Shown here piece after piece: positions 11,400 through 23,600 of a stretch of 64,000 nt of DNA (position 1 is its first letter; each line of letters opens with the position of its first letter). This stretch comes from Bicyclus anynana. Lineage: Eukaryota > Arthropoda > Insecta > Lepidoptera > Nymphalidae. Where the stretch lies: NCBI RefSeq assembly GCF_947172395.1, contig NC_069106.1, forward strand, positions 7,812,001-7,876,000. Direction: 5' to 3'. The position numbers were made by a program, and so were the translations under genes. The notes below the pieces were generated by a model. The model ran no database searches, had not been told where the DNA came from, and was given only the letters and a program-made list of their open reading frames with translations.

Positions 11400-11958
11400 T
11401 GAAAAAAGTCCCCCAGACACGGCGCTAATGTCATAATGCCGCTCATTGTCATTTGGTAATGGCGGTATTATTGTCATTTGTGTAAGGCGCTGTCAATTTT
11501 AGTTCTGGTTTTAGCCGCGGGACTCCTTTTATGAAAAGGACTCTATAATTATTTGCAAAAGGCGACTTCCAGTTTAGGCCACCGGGTCATATAAGTTTGT
11601 AGCACATTATACGTATGGACCGATCATGATGTATCTTACATAAGCAAATCCGAAGATATTGATGTTTTTCAATTATGATGAATTTCTGGCACATTTCTTC
11701 TAGCTCAATTTACGGATACCAGAGAATCAACAGAACTTTAAATTTCAAATTTGTTTAATTTTAATTAAACACAAATAATAAAGGCATAATAAAAGTGGCC
11801 GCGTCATCCATTATTAGAGTTATTAACAAAACGAACGCGCGCCGGCTAATCTGGGCTGTGGGCATAATTAAATTCTCAGAACAAGCCGGTTGTAAGCAAT
11901 GGTACACACTGTGTGTCAAAGACAAAGTCTCTTTAAAAAAACGAGGTTTGTCGAGGTT
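11400..11958. other. No gene seen
   Basis: Mixed sequence with short runs of moderate GC (11400-11560 and around 11830) but no open frame with splice sites and no recognisable repeat. Confidence 0.35.
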
Positions 11959-12270
11959 ACTACAATGTTGAATTCCTTAAAGATAAAGATGCTTGGAGGC
12001 CGATGGATCAGCTTCCATCTTCACACAGGTAGTAAAACTATAAGAAATTGTAATGTTGTCATCAATTGTAAATTACAATGTTGTATGATTTTTTAAAAAG
12101 AGCAACTGTTGACTTTCTTGCCGGTTTCTTCTTCAGCAGAACCTGCCTTCCGAATCCGTGGTAGAATATTTACAAATAGTCAACTGACGTGTCAAAAGTG
12201 CTTGTAAACTGAGCCTACTTGAAATAAATGATTTTTGATTTTGATTTTTTTTTTTTTGAAAAAAAACATT
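11959..12270 (+). mobile_element. LINE 3' end, longer copy
   Basis: About 300 bases ending gcttgtaaactgagcctac, ttgaaataaatgattt and a (ttgattt)n tail. Its upstream part (aaagatgcttggaggccg, gatcagcttcca) matches the copy at 58740-59007. Typical 5'-truncated non-LTR insertion; no coding part remains. Confidence 0.6.
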
Positions 12271-12404
12271 TTTTTTAAATAAGCTTGCGCCTAACCACGA
12301 TCTCACGATGGTAAGTGTATGTGGTCTAAGGTGGAACGCACTTACCTAGAAAAATGTCTATTACAGAATCTTCCGCAGCCTAACCTGTGAGAATTAGGAA
12401 ATCC

Positions 12405-12482
12405 CATACATTTTTTCTAGTTTTCGAAGCGTTAGCGATCGTAGAAAGAGAATCGACGTACCACTTGGCTAGGGGGGCAGAA
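12405..12482 (-). mobile_element. M3 MITE, one arm
   Basis: Reverse complement of the M3 arm: ttttcgaagcgttagcgatc, gtagaaagagaatcgacg, ccacttggctag. Confidence 0.5.
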
Positions 12483-12784
12483 TTCGGGGGAAAATTCCAT
12501 ACTACAGTTCATTTCATGTAGGATGGTGCGTGTGAAAGTTAGTTTCACCAGTTTCACTCTTGAAAGTTTGCCGCGATTCACGTTAATAGTACCTACGTAT
12601 TATTAACGTCATACAGGCGACTATATACCTACATGCTATCTAAGTATCACTTTGGTATGGAATTTCCCCCTGAATTCAGTTCAGTTCGTCATACTCACAA
12701 TATAAGTACCTAATGTCATGTATAAAAAACTAAGACGCAAAACACGCTTAATTAAAGTACGTTCCTATCTACGGAGTGATTAGA

Positions 12785-12870
12785 ATAGCCTCGATAGCCC
12801 ACGTGATATGACCTCTACCTTCAATACGGAGGGCGTAGGTTCGAATCCAGTCCGAGGCAAAATTTTCAAT
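12785..12870 (+). mobile_element. SINE-B head fragment
   Basis: tRNA-like head with gatagcccacgtgatatgac and aggttcgaatccagtccg. The usual body is absent after the head. Confidence 0.5.
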
Positions 12871-13469
12871 TGATTTTCAATTGATGTTTAATTTCTTAAA
12901 ATGTAGGTATATAAAGTTGCTTCAGTTGTTTGACAGGGAGATACGGTCTGCCTATTTTATTAGTCTATGCCAAAATATAGATTAATTTAGATGACGAGTG
13001 TAACTACACATTGTAAACACAGCTTTAAATCGAAACGGTAGCGCGACGCCATTACGAAACGGAACGTGCATAATTATTTCGTTCCCGGTTTTTTCTTTTT
13101 TTTCTCTCTTTTCCTGGCGTTCGATTTTCGAAAACGCGCGCTAATGTGGCGACGCTGGCCTTTGGCACGAACTCGGAGCATTGTAAATGAGTGTAAACAA
13201 TGTCCTCATAAAATTTCATTCAATTACCGACGAAATACTACTTTTAATAGGCTTCACAAAGAGATAAATCGCGAACTGTTACCTAATTATTTTTGCATGC
13301 AAATTACAATAAAATTATAAAACACTACCTAAATGTACGCAGACGCACTTCCCTTTTTTTTTTAAATCCAGACGGGAACGGGAGACGGAGAGGCAAAGGT
13401 CAGATAGCGAACAGCCAAAATGTGCCCACTTTTAAAAGTGGGTAGAATAAAGTAATCAATTTCTACCTA
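12871..13469. other. No gene seen
   Basis: A short frame of 84 codons (13066-13320, +) opens with a run of Phe codons from a T-rich tract. It has no domain and no splice support. A small palindromic stretch (cccacttttaaaagtggg) lies at about 13427-13444. Confidence 0.35.
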
Positions 13470-13567
13470 CCTTTTTCAAGTAAGCCCGTTTCCATCATAT
13501 ACTGCATTGTCACCCAACATCAGTCATCGTGAGATCGCAGCCAACTTGTCAGTGAATAAAAAAAAAC
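13470..13567 (+). mobile_element. SINE-A, 3' fragment, diverged
   Basis: Retains the order aagtaagcccgtttccatc, tactgcattgtcac, gtgagatcgcagccaacttg and an A-run. Clearly older than other copies. Confidence 0.45.
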
Positions 13568-14097
13568 TTTATTTCTGTAGATATATTTCTGTAGCTTACT
13601 TTATAGCTTACTTAATAGCTTACTTTATCTTAAAACGAACCTTCAGTTTAATCAATGTACCTAAAACCAATTCCTTAGCAATATTTAAGTAACGGAGACG
13701 TTTTTTCTATACCCGACCACCAGCGCATTCAAATGAAATGAGCCATATCATTAAACCTCGGAGGATACAAACATAATGCCTTGTACACACAATGTTATGA
13801 AATGACAGCAGCCAGTGCTTGTCAAAATCCCATATTATATCGTTGTAGGGTGACCGTGTTGTTAATTTTAGGTAACTTGACTCTGTAGGATATTTCTTAT
13901 TAATTTACCTAATGGTAAGTATATGACTCCTATGCCTATAATTATCATGCTAATAAATCTTAGCAACCCTTCTAAGTGTTTTTCCAAGGGTTCGAAACAA
14001 AACTACGAGTAAGTGATAGTGGACATAATTTCTAATATTATGCAGAGGAAAATGTAAAAAATACGCTCTTAACTTCTACGGTAGAGGATCTGAACTT

Positions 14098-14195
14098 TCA
14101 AAATCAAAATCAAAATTAATTTATTTCAAGTAAGTAGGTTCTGCTGATCAGTACCGGCAAGAAACTCAACAGTGGCTCTTTAACAAAAAACATTC
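14098..14195 (-). mobile_element. LINE 3' tail fragment
   Basis: Plus strand shows the tail as repeated caaaat followed by ttatttcaagtaagtagg and accggcaagaaactcaacag, the reverse complement of the 3' block seen at 11959-12270. Confidence 0.5.
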
Positions 14196-14199
14196 AAAT

Positions 14200-15607
14200 C
14201 CAAAAAATCGATTTCTTTTAGTTTCACCTCCTTTATGAAGGTGGAAGCTGATCCAAACTCGAATCATGCGACTTCCCAAAACCAACCACGGACGAAATTA
14301 ACTGCTTAATGCCGTAGCTATTGTAGGCAACTAAGAACTGTGTCTTAAAATGCAAACTATACCATGGGCCCAGCCTCAGAATAGAGAAAAACACTGTATT
14401 CTGAGGGCCTAGCATGGGCCATAGCAGAAAAACTTTGGAAAATTCTGAATAGAAATCGGAAAGGATTTCCCATTCATTTTTTTTATTCCGAATCTACTTA
14501 CTGCTAAATTTTGGAGATAAGTTATAGACAGAATAATTCATTGACAAAATAGGCTGTAGGGTTTTCGATCTTTGTCTTAAAACTATTAAAATGGAAATCG
14601 TTTAATACGTTCGATAAACAAAACATGGCGACTCTACATTCTCGTTATCAAACGTCGTCATCAGTATACCCACTGTTAACATGTATTTTGACAGATGACA
14701 TAAGTTTGCGTCATATCTCCTCGCGTCATCGGGCCCGATGATATACAATTTGAAAGCAATAATAAGCTCCTGTCTTACGTCTGATAAAGCGGTAAGGTAA
14801 ATCAATTTAATGGCTCGCTTAAAGAAACAAAACGGGATCTTTTGGGGACTTTAAAAAATATTATTTACCGAACCATTGTATCGTATTGTTGATATAATGA
14901 GTTATTGCTTAATTAATAGTATTTTCGTCATGTTTTAATACTAATTAGAAGATAATTTTTTTTCCAGGGTCATCAATCATTCGAAAGTTAATATTTTCGA
15001 TTTTTTTTAAATGGAAGTGTGATGTTCGAATTAAAGCTGTTTATTTTAATTATTTTCTGAATTTGCTCAAAAGAATGATAGATTACCTAGTATTTATTAA
15101 TAAATAGTTATTATTAAAATTAGTACATTAGGGATTTTAGTCACTGAGGGATAGCATAAAGCTTTCTATTTTAAAATTTGATTGTTGCACCGCCTCATTT
15201 TTTGTCCAGCCGCGAAATAAGGGTAATGTGAAAGACGCTCGGCATAGTAGCCAAGGTCAATATGTTGGCACCATAGATTGAAGAGTCGGTACGGAGTGGC
15301 ACCCACTGTTTCATTTGTTTCGTGGTTTTTTTTAAACCACAGAGCTTTTTTATGTCAATAAATAATTTTTTTTTCTATAGATCTTAACAAAACATACCTG
15401 AGGTCTCAATGCTCTAAGAATTTAAATATATAATTAATTGTGTGACGGCCGCCTGTGGACAGATGTCATAGTGTCATAGATTCATATTTGTCAAATGGTC
15501 ATTCCTAACATTCTTGCCCACGCAACCAAAGGCTTAGAACTAGGGTTGTCACTAATAATTTCTTATTTTCTTGTTATTTTTGTTGTACCTACATCTCCTT
15601 GATAAGT
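14200..15607. other. No gene seen
   Basis: AT-rich and without supported exons. Two ORFs of 60-67 codons on the minus strand (14233-14415 and 14602-14805) lack splice sites and domains. Confidence 0.35.
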
Positions 15608-15900
15608 AACTGCCTCTTTGGTCCAGTGGTTAGCCTATGTGGCTTTAGATAACGAGGTCCTGGATCCTGGGAGTCCTAGGACTAGCTGTAAAATAATGTG
15701 CTTCTTATAAGAAACTTTCAGTCCGGAGTTGGAGCTTCGGTTAACACGTTGAAACGTTGGTCCCAGATAACATCTTAAACATCTGATAGTGATCGTAGAA
15801 GAGTTTAACTTTCAAATCACCTTTAACCCGCTCACACGCTTTCTTAAACTTCTCAACCTTTTCCTATAACCAAGGAGAGAGGCATCTAGTTGATGAGTTT
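15608..15900 (+). mobile_element. Possible tRNA-headed SINE, third family
   Basis: Begins with a tRNA-like head (ggtccagtggttagcctatg, then gaggtcctggatcctggg), which differs from SINE-A and SINE-B. The body runs through gaaactttcagtccggag and ends in a tttcttt-type tract. Only one copy is in the window, so this is a structural guess. Confidence 0.35.
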
Positions 15901-17316
15901 CTCTCTTTCTTTCCTTTATATTTTGTTTATTCGATCTAAAAAGATATAATATTTTACCATCCGATGACGCGGACGAAGTCTCGTGAAATTCAGTTTCTCA
16001 GAAATCCATTGTGTCAGAAAAAGTAAGTACCTACCTAATCAAACATGCAAACTTATGATTAACTTATTATTTTTAAAATGCAATACTTTTGATTCAATCG
16101 ATTATTATTTTTATTTTATATCGTTTCTTAACTCCAAAAATTCATGAATGCCAACCCTAAGTTATATAATCTAAACGCTTTTAGCTGCACGAATCCATCA
16201 TGTAACGACGTCGCATGGACTTGTGCCTCGTGCTAGATAGCATCGAACCAACTTCTAACTTGTAATTAGATGATGTTCGGTTGTTACCCTTTATTACTTG
16301 TACAACAGTTTGTTTTATCCATATCTGATTGAGCTCATATTGAGCTTTCTTTATTCTGTATTGATGCGTAAGCACACGGATTCGGAAGAACAAGTTAAAG
16401 GGCAAAACCAAAACATAAAAACTCTAACAGCGTCAGGTAGATACCTACCCTGATCTACGAGTACCTATACTCACAATAAAGCGTAAGGTCAAATTGTGTA
16501 CATTGAAAATATTTAGAAAAATTTGGTTGGAGATTTAAAATTGTTACTATCTGTCCATCCATCCGTTCATCTTACCGTAGATATGCCACGGCTGTACCTC
16601 AAGAACCATGTTAGTTAGACTTTTACAAATTAGATTGCCGCTTTAACAACAAATACTGCTAGTTAAAAATCAGCTTAAAATAAATATTCTAAGGGCTCCC
16701 AACAAATGTGATTTTTAATATTACCTAAGCTTTTTAATATTACCTGCAATTAAAGTTTATTAAGGTTGATAATTAAATCTCAAACAAAAATGCTTGCTTA
16801 ATATAAATATGACAGTGATTTAACCCCTTTTTAACCCATGTAGGATGTTTCTTAGACCATGATGTTTCCATGTTTTTGGCTGCACCCGGGAAAAAAATTT
16901 GCTTTTTTTGAATTTTGTCATTTCTGAAGTGAAACTATAGGCTGCTTTTTTTTCCGGGAAGCACCAGATTAAGTGACATAGTGGATTATCTACATTTTAC
17001 TAATTTTTGCTTTGACACGTAAGGGGCCCCTGTAGTCCGAGGGCCCCGTTTCATTGATACGGCTGATACGGCGGTAGCTACGCACCTGAATTAAATACCT
17101 ATATAAATAGATACGCCTTCGAAAATTCTTTAGCAATCTTTCAATAAGCATCACATGAATTCGAAATACCTGAGGCGATTTACAAAAATGTAGGTATAAT
17201 TTAGAAATCTTTCTAAGATTAAAATTACTTAGTCCTAGTAGATGGTGAGATGAGCCAACAAAATACAAGGTATAAAACTCGAAAATGTTCTGTTTAACTA
17301 AAATTAATTTCAATCG
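15901..17316. other. No gene seen
   Basis: AT-rich DNA upstream of GTF2H3. Short ORFs (16181-16411 and 16990-17313, minus) have no recognisable content. The ggggcccctgtagtccgagg stretch near 17022 is a small local GC island. Confidence 0.35.
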
Positions 17317-17372
17317 AAAATGTGAGACCCCAATCAGAGTATATCTTTACTCTGATTGGGGTCTCACATTTT
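17317..17372. repeat. Perfect 25-bp hairpin
   Basis: Left arm 17317-17341 and right arm 17348-17372 are exact reverse complements, separated by a 6-nt loop (tatctt). The arm includes gtgagaccccaatcagagta. It lies about 245 bases upstream of the GTF2H3 start codon. Confidence 0.9.
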
Positions 17373-17616
17373 ATACTGTGCCCCAATACTTATATGACTC
17401 TGTGCTCAAGTGTCAAGTCTGTTTGACTTTGACATTGACATTTAATGTAACGTTTCTTTTGCTTCTGTTTCACTGTTTGTGTTTACCAAAAAATGGAATT
17501 GGAAATGGAAACATTAAACTGTGATGGAAAATAATCTAACAAAATAGGAAACTCCCATAAAATCTGTGTTATCTTGTTTAAAGTGGTTTAATCGACATAG
17601 CAAATAGTAATTAACC
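17373..17616 (+). promoter_or_regulatory. GTF2H3 5' region / 5' UTR
   Basis: Sequence between the hairpin and the start codon. It contains repeated TGACA motifs (ttgactttgacattgacatt) and no clear TATA box. A short upstream reading frame, MELEMETLNCDGK, lies at 17493-17534 and would be translated first if transcription starts upstream of it. The transcription start is not determined. Confidence 0.35.
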
Positions 17617-20600
17617 ATGGCGGACGATGATGGTTAGTAAATGTTTGTTTTATAACCTCACTTGTACATAAATAATACAAAAAGTTAACCGTAAAACTAA
17701 TAAAATAAAGAAGTCCTTCTGCTTATCTTCTTCAGCTAAAATCAAAAGCACTCATCGCAAAATCTCGCGAACCGCTAGACGTACAAAGATGAAAATTTTA
17801 AAAGTCGTAGTTTACAAAAAGAGTAGTTTAATAAACGGATTTTGAGACTAGCCGGGAATCTAACGAAAACGAACACGTCTACTAGTATTTATATATATAA
17901 AAAGTGAATCACTTGACCTTACTGTCATTTAAATAAAAAATGAATTGGCCATAGGGTAATCCAAAGTCAATAGCCAAACCTGGACCAATTAGGAAAACCT
18001 CAGTTGGCACAGTCAGAGATCGAACCCAGGACCGGAACTGACAGTAGTAAATACACCATGCATACCACAGTGCCACAGAGGCTGTCAAAATTATCACTAT
18101 AATTTTTCATATTTCAGTTCCATCTGACAGCAGTCTACTGGTAATAATAGTGGATACAAACCCCAACCAGCGCTACATCACTGAAGACCCGAAGGTGCTG
18201 ACTGGATGTCTTGATGCCATCATTGCGTTTGCCAACTCACACTTAATGCAGAAATCTAGGAACCAATTAGCGGTAATTGGTTGTCATTTTCATAAAAGGT
18301 ATGAACATTTTATAGTCTGTCTACTTACACCAGCTACTGAAGAAGTCTGCAGCACTGCCTACAAAGACTAGGGTTATGGTGGGCATGAGCTGTGAAAACA
18401 ATATTGAGATATGGTTATTTGTTAAACAACCGCTGTACCTGGCGGCAACCAGTGTTGGAGGGGAAATCTAGTCAGTCGTGATCACAATCGATAGGGGACG
18501 ATTAATATGTTAGAGGGAGACAAATATCTTAGCATTCCATGGATTCACCGTGCGGTCGCCGGGTCCATCGCGTGGTAGAGACAAAAACACCAAGCAAAGT
18601 CCAGGACTTGTGACTACTGGATGTAGGGTTAAGGAATTCCTTGACGATCAATCAACACTCCCCTTCTCTGCTCGTGTTGTTCTCCCTACCTATCCAAATT
18701 TGGTAAGATCCTATTAGAGCAGCTTTGGATACTCGTTCTAATATAGAACTGGCTGCACTTCTAGGGAGGCCAAGGTCTTTAAGCAAGTTATAGAGAGATT
18801 TTGCTGGTAATCCTCTCGCACCACCTTCTACGGCGTACAGACTAACTACATAGCCGTTTTTAGTTAGTTCATTTGTTAGGTCATAATAGAGATAATAGGT
18901 CTTAGAAGACCTGCAGAGCCCGTACAAGAAGAAGATGAAGAAGAATGGAAATTTGTTTATTTTAAATTTTTTTTATTGCTCCTCCTGCTGCAGCTTAATC
19001 ATCTATGTCCATTCCTTACGGCCAGTTTCTTCATCGCAAGTAACAGTCAAAGTAACGTCATAAATCATAAGTGATGGTCTTATTCACTGAAAAATAAAGT
19101 CTTCTTTACTACTTACTACTTTTACTGTTACTTTAGCTTTAAAGAAACTGGGTGTTAGTAGTAATAAGTAGCCTATAATTGCATTATAAAATAGTAAAAA
19201 GACTTTGATTGAAGCCTAGAGTTTGTCATTCAAAAACATCTTATATTTTCCAGTGAATACTTGTACCCATCTCCCGGCAAGCCTTTGGATGTACGACAAG
19301 TTGATGGCCAGTATGAACTCTTCACACTTGTAGAGAAAACTATCAAAATGAGGTAAGCTAAAGAAAATTATCTTCTAAGATCTTTCATCTTTCTTGCTAA
19401 CAAAGAAATTACTCGTAACAATTAGCTAAAATAGTAATTTTCATCCTATTCAACTCCCTTTCAAACAGCTTGTTTTGCACAGACAAAGCTCTCTCTCTTT
19501 TGTTAGAATGGATTTGGCTGGTGAGAGGCTTTGGCCGTGGCTAGTTACCACCCTACCAACAAAGACATACTGCTATGCAATTTAGCGTTCCGGTCCGATG
19601 TCCTGTAGAAACCGAAAGCGGTGTGGATTTTCATCCTCCTCCTAACGAGTTAGACCGCTTCCATCTTAGATTGCATCATCACTTACGATCAGGTGAGATT
19701 GTAGTCAAGAGCTAACCTGTAAAGAATAAAATAAAAAATAAGTCTGAGAAGGATATGATGTCATTCGACTATTGTTGGAATCATTCAGTGGGCTTGTGCT
19801 GATGCTAGGTGCTGTTTCCGTTATGAGTGGGAAATAATGAGTTAGAATAAACTGGCAGGAGTGGCTTGTGACATAAGGCGCTCACCGTACGGTCCATTAG
19901 AGTGTTCTGGTGGCGGTCATCTGTCAACAGCTCATGTGGAGTAATCTCTCTCTATCTTGAGTAATGAACTTTGTTTTATTTTGGTTACAGTTTGATTTGT
20001 TAATTAAGTTGTCCTGACAATTATCGTGAACCTTTGTTCAACATTTTTAATCCACTTCTGAGTTTTATAATTGATATTTAATTAACCCTACCCGCTAATG
20101 ATTGTTCTTGATTTTATTCTCTTTTGTTTGTTAATTATTTTTGTTCTTAAATATTGTATTTTGTGTTATGTAATAATAACCAGTGCACAGTAAAACCAAC
20201 TGTGGTTTGTGTTGCACTTTGGTTAGGCTTAATTTAAATGTGTGTTTTGTAGATAATAAATAAATGAAAAAAATAAAAACAAAAAAATAAAACTTTTGTA
20301 TATTATCATCATCTTTATCACCAATGGATCCATGGACTAGCACTGGGCTTTCTGGTGTGAAGTAGCTATTTAGACATTGTGGTTGTGCTGTATTTTATTT
20401 TATTACAAGCTGTATCCCACAAAAAGTGGTGATAGCCCAGTGTATATGCCTCTGGCTCCTTGATGAACATGGTTATCCAAGTATATCCCCAAGGGAACAT
20501 GATAAAATAAAGTTTTATAGACTGGTTTGACAGAATGGTTATTTTTTTTTATTTCATCATTTTATTTGATTGTTACAGATTAGTAAACTTAATAAAGAGT

Positions 20601-23600
20601 CAGCCACAAGAGGAGAGGCCCGGGGAGTCTTTACTGGCAGGTGCTTTGGCTATGGCACTCTGTTTCATTTCACGGGTAATGTTATTCAAATTTACCAAGT
20701 GGAAGAGAATGGGTCATATTTAAAAGATAAAAAATTCTTCTGTGGTTCCCACATCAATCCCAAAATAAAAAATCTTATATATGGTATTTTCAGCAGCATT
20801 AAATCCCCAAATCATTATAAACCCATATTCAGACTGCTAAGCTCGAGTCTCCTCTCAGAATGAGAGGAGTTAGGCCAATAGTCCACCACTCTGGCCCAAT
20901 GCGGATTGGCAGACTTCACACACGCAGAAAATTAAGAAAATTCTCTGGTATGCAGGTTTCCTCATTATGTATTTCCTCCACCGTATGAGACACGTGATAT
21001 TTGATTTATTAAAATGCACACAACTGAAAAGTTGGAGGTGCAAGCCTCAGACCAGATTCCAACCCACACCCTCCGGGAGGCAGAGGTCATATCCACTGGG
21101 CTGTCACGGCTGTTGAATCCCCAAATAGAGGCAGGAAATGAGAATTCTGTCCTTATAGAAGTTGAAAATGTTTTATGGATGGTGACCTCAGTGTTTTTTT
21201 TTTATATTTGATTTTTAGGCTGTATCTGACTTTTAATTGTCCCTTCAAAGCTGTGATAGCCCAGTGGATCTGACCTCTGCCTTTAGTGTAGATTTGAATA
21301 TATTCTGGGGCATGCACCTCCAGCTTTTATATGTGCATTATAAGAAATTTAACATGTCTTAATATGTGTAGGAAAATTGTGTAGAAAAAAAAATCATGAG
21401 GAAACCTAGATGCCTGAGTTTTTTTTTAATTTTGTATGTGTGTGAAGTCTGCCAATCTACATTGGGCCAGAGTGGTGGACTATTGACTGGGTCCGCTAGT
21501 TGTTTTATATTTTTTTTATGTGCAATAAAGAATATATCTATGTATAACGTGTGCACAGATGCGCAAGCAGGCGCCGCCCGGCCTGCGCCTGTGCAGTCGC
21601 ATCCTGGTGATAACGGGCAGCTCGGACACAGCTGCACAGTACATCAACTATATGAATGTGTTCTTCACTGCACAGGTGCACAGATTGTGTTTTTATCTCA
21701 GACCAATTATAGAAGGACCTGTATAGCACTCATAGTCACGAACAAAATTGTCTGTCATTTTCTGAAGAAAACAAGCTTAGATTTTGCATATATCTTATAC
21801 TAAACTAGAAGTTTTTGCCCGGTTTTTACCCAATTCAATTATACAAAAAGGAATTTTTACGGAGCTCTTTAACCGACGAACACGATTACAACTATTTAAC
21901 ATCGATTGTATAGAGACAGTTTTTGTAATCGCATTAGATCTTTGATCATATACTTTGACAGAAAAGTAGAGAGGCAGGTCCTATACAATAATTAGTCTGA
22001 GGTTTTTATAAATCTTTATTCCATTCCAGAACAGAGTCCATTTTGGACTATGCCGCTCTGTAAGGCCTTTATAGCAGTGCTAATATAATTTAATTATTGT
22101 GTTTTTAATATCAGAAAATCTTTTTAACCGACTTCAAAAAAAGGAGGAGGTTTCTCAATTCGCCGTGTATTCTTTTGTTATGTTTGTTACCTCATAACTT
22201 CGTCATTTCTTAACCAATTTTGAAAATTCTTTTTTTGTTTGAAAGAGCAAGCTTTCAGATTGGTCCCATTTAATTTTCATGAAAATCGGTGAATTATTAC
22301 AGTAATTTTGTGTTAAAATTAAAATAAGGGAACTAATTCCAGCTATATTTGTTGGGTAGGTATAAGGTGTAACTCTTTTTTTTTTTAAGTCAATTGTCAT
22401 TGTCAGGAGAAGGTTCATATGACAGAAAAAAAATTAAAAATTGGAGGGTTAGGGTTATGGTAGAGGTAGTTGAAAGTTTACATCGAGTTACACGCGGGAC
22501 GAAGTTGCGGGCGTCCGCTAGTATTTTATATTCTTCAAGGCAAACATTTTAATTTGATACCCATATCATTCCCTCCTGTCTGATATGGGTATCAAATTAA
22601 AAGACTCCCATATGTGATAACTAGCTGACGTCGCGCGGTTTCACCCGCGTGATTCCCGTTCCCGTGGGAATATGGGGATAATATAAACCTATAGCCTTCC
22701 TCGATAAATGGGCTATCTAACACTGAAAGAATTTTTGAATTCGGACCTGTAGTTCCTGAGATTATCGCGTTCAATCAAACAAAGAAACAAACAAACTCTT
22801 CAGCTTTATAATATTAGTACAGATGTATTGTGTTATTGCAATTAAAATATGTCAATAAATGATTACAGAAACAGCAAGTGTTACTGGATGTTTGTTCGTT
22901 GGACAAGCATTTGAGTCTATTGCAGCAGGGTTGTGACATCACAGGAGGTCTGTACCTGAAGGTACCTTCGCTGGATGGACTGCTTCAATACTTACTGGTG
23001 AGTTTGACCTTAAGGAAATAATACCGGCCAAGTGCGAGTCGGCCTCGCACACACGGGGCTCCTTAGCATCTATAGCTATCTATATCTTATCTATATAATA
23101 AAACTGGTCGAATTCTATACATTTAGATTTTTTTTTCGATTTTTGTCTGTCTGTCTGTCCATGTTTTTTTGTTATTCGGGCATCACACTGAAACTACTGA
23201 ATGAATTCAAATGAAACTTAGCACGATTTAAGACTATAATACGGAGAAAGTTATAAGATACTTTTTATTGCGAAAATAAAATAAAAAATATGGCGGCCTC
23301 CCAAAGATGGCGTACTAGCTGTTTGAAATCCACCCCCATGATATGGATGTCAAATGAAAGGGTTTGCTGTTAAGAATACGAAAAAAATCGTCACGTGACT
23401 TAAATCCAATATTTGTAATTTTTAGTGCGTGCTAAAAGCGTAGGTAGTTGACAGCCTCCGTGGCGCAGTGGTTTGCGCGGTGGAATTACAAGACGGAAGT
23501 CCTGGGTTCGATCCCCGGCTGGGCAGATTGAGATTTTCTTAATTGGTCCAGGGCTGACTGGTGGGAGGCTTCGGCCGTGGCTAGTTACCACCCTACCGGC

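Noticed and set aside
23453..23530. tRNA-like sequences with A and B boxes (also at 1496, 31959, 43878-44208 and 44391)
   Set aside because: They are the heads of SINE copies, joined to SINE bodies with A-rich or (atg)n tails; no tRNA gene with a plausible full cloverleaf was found.
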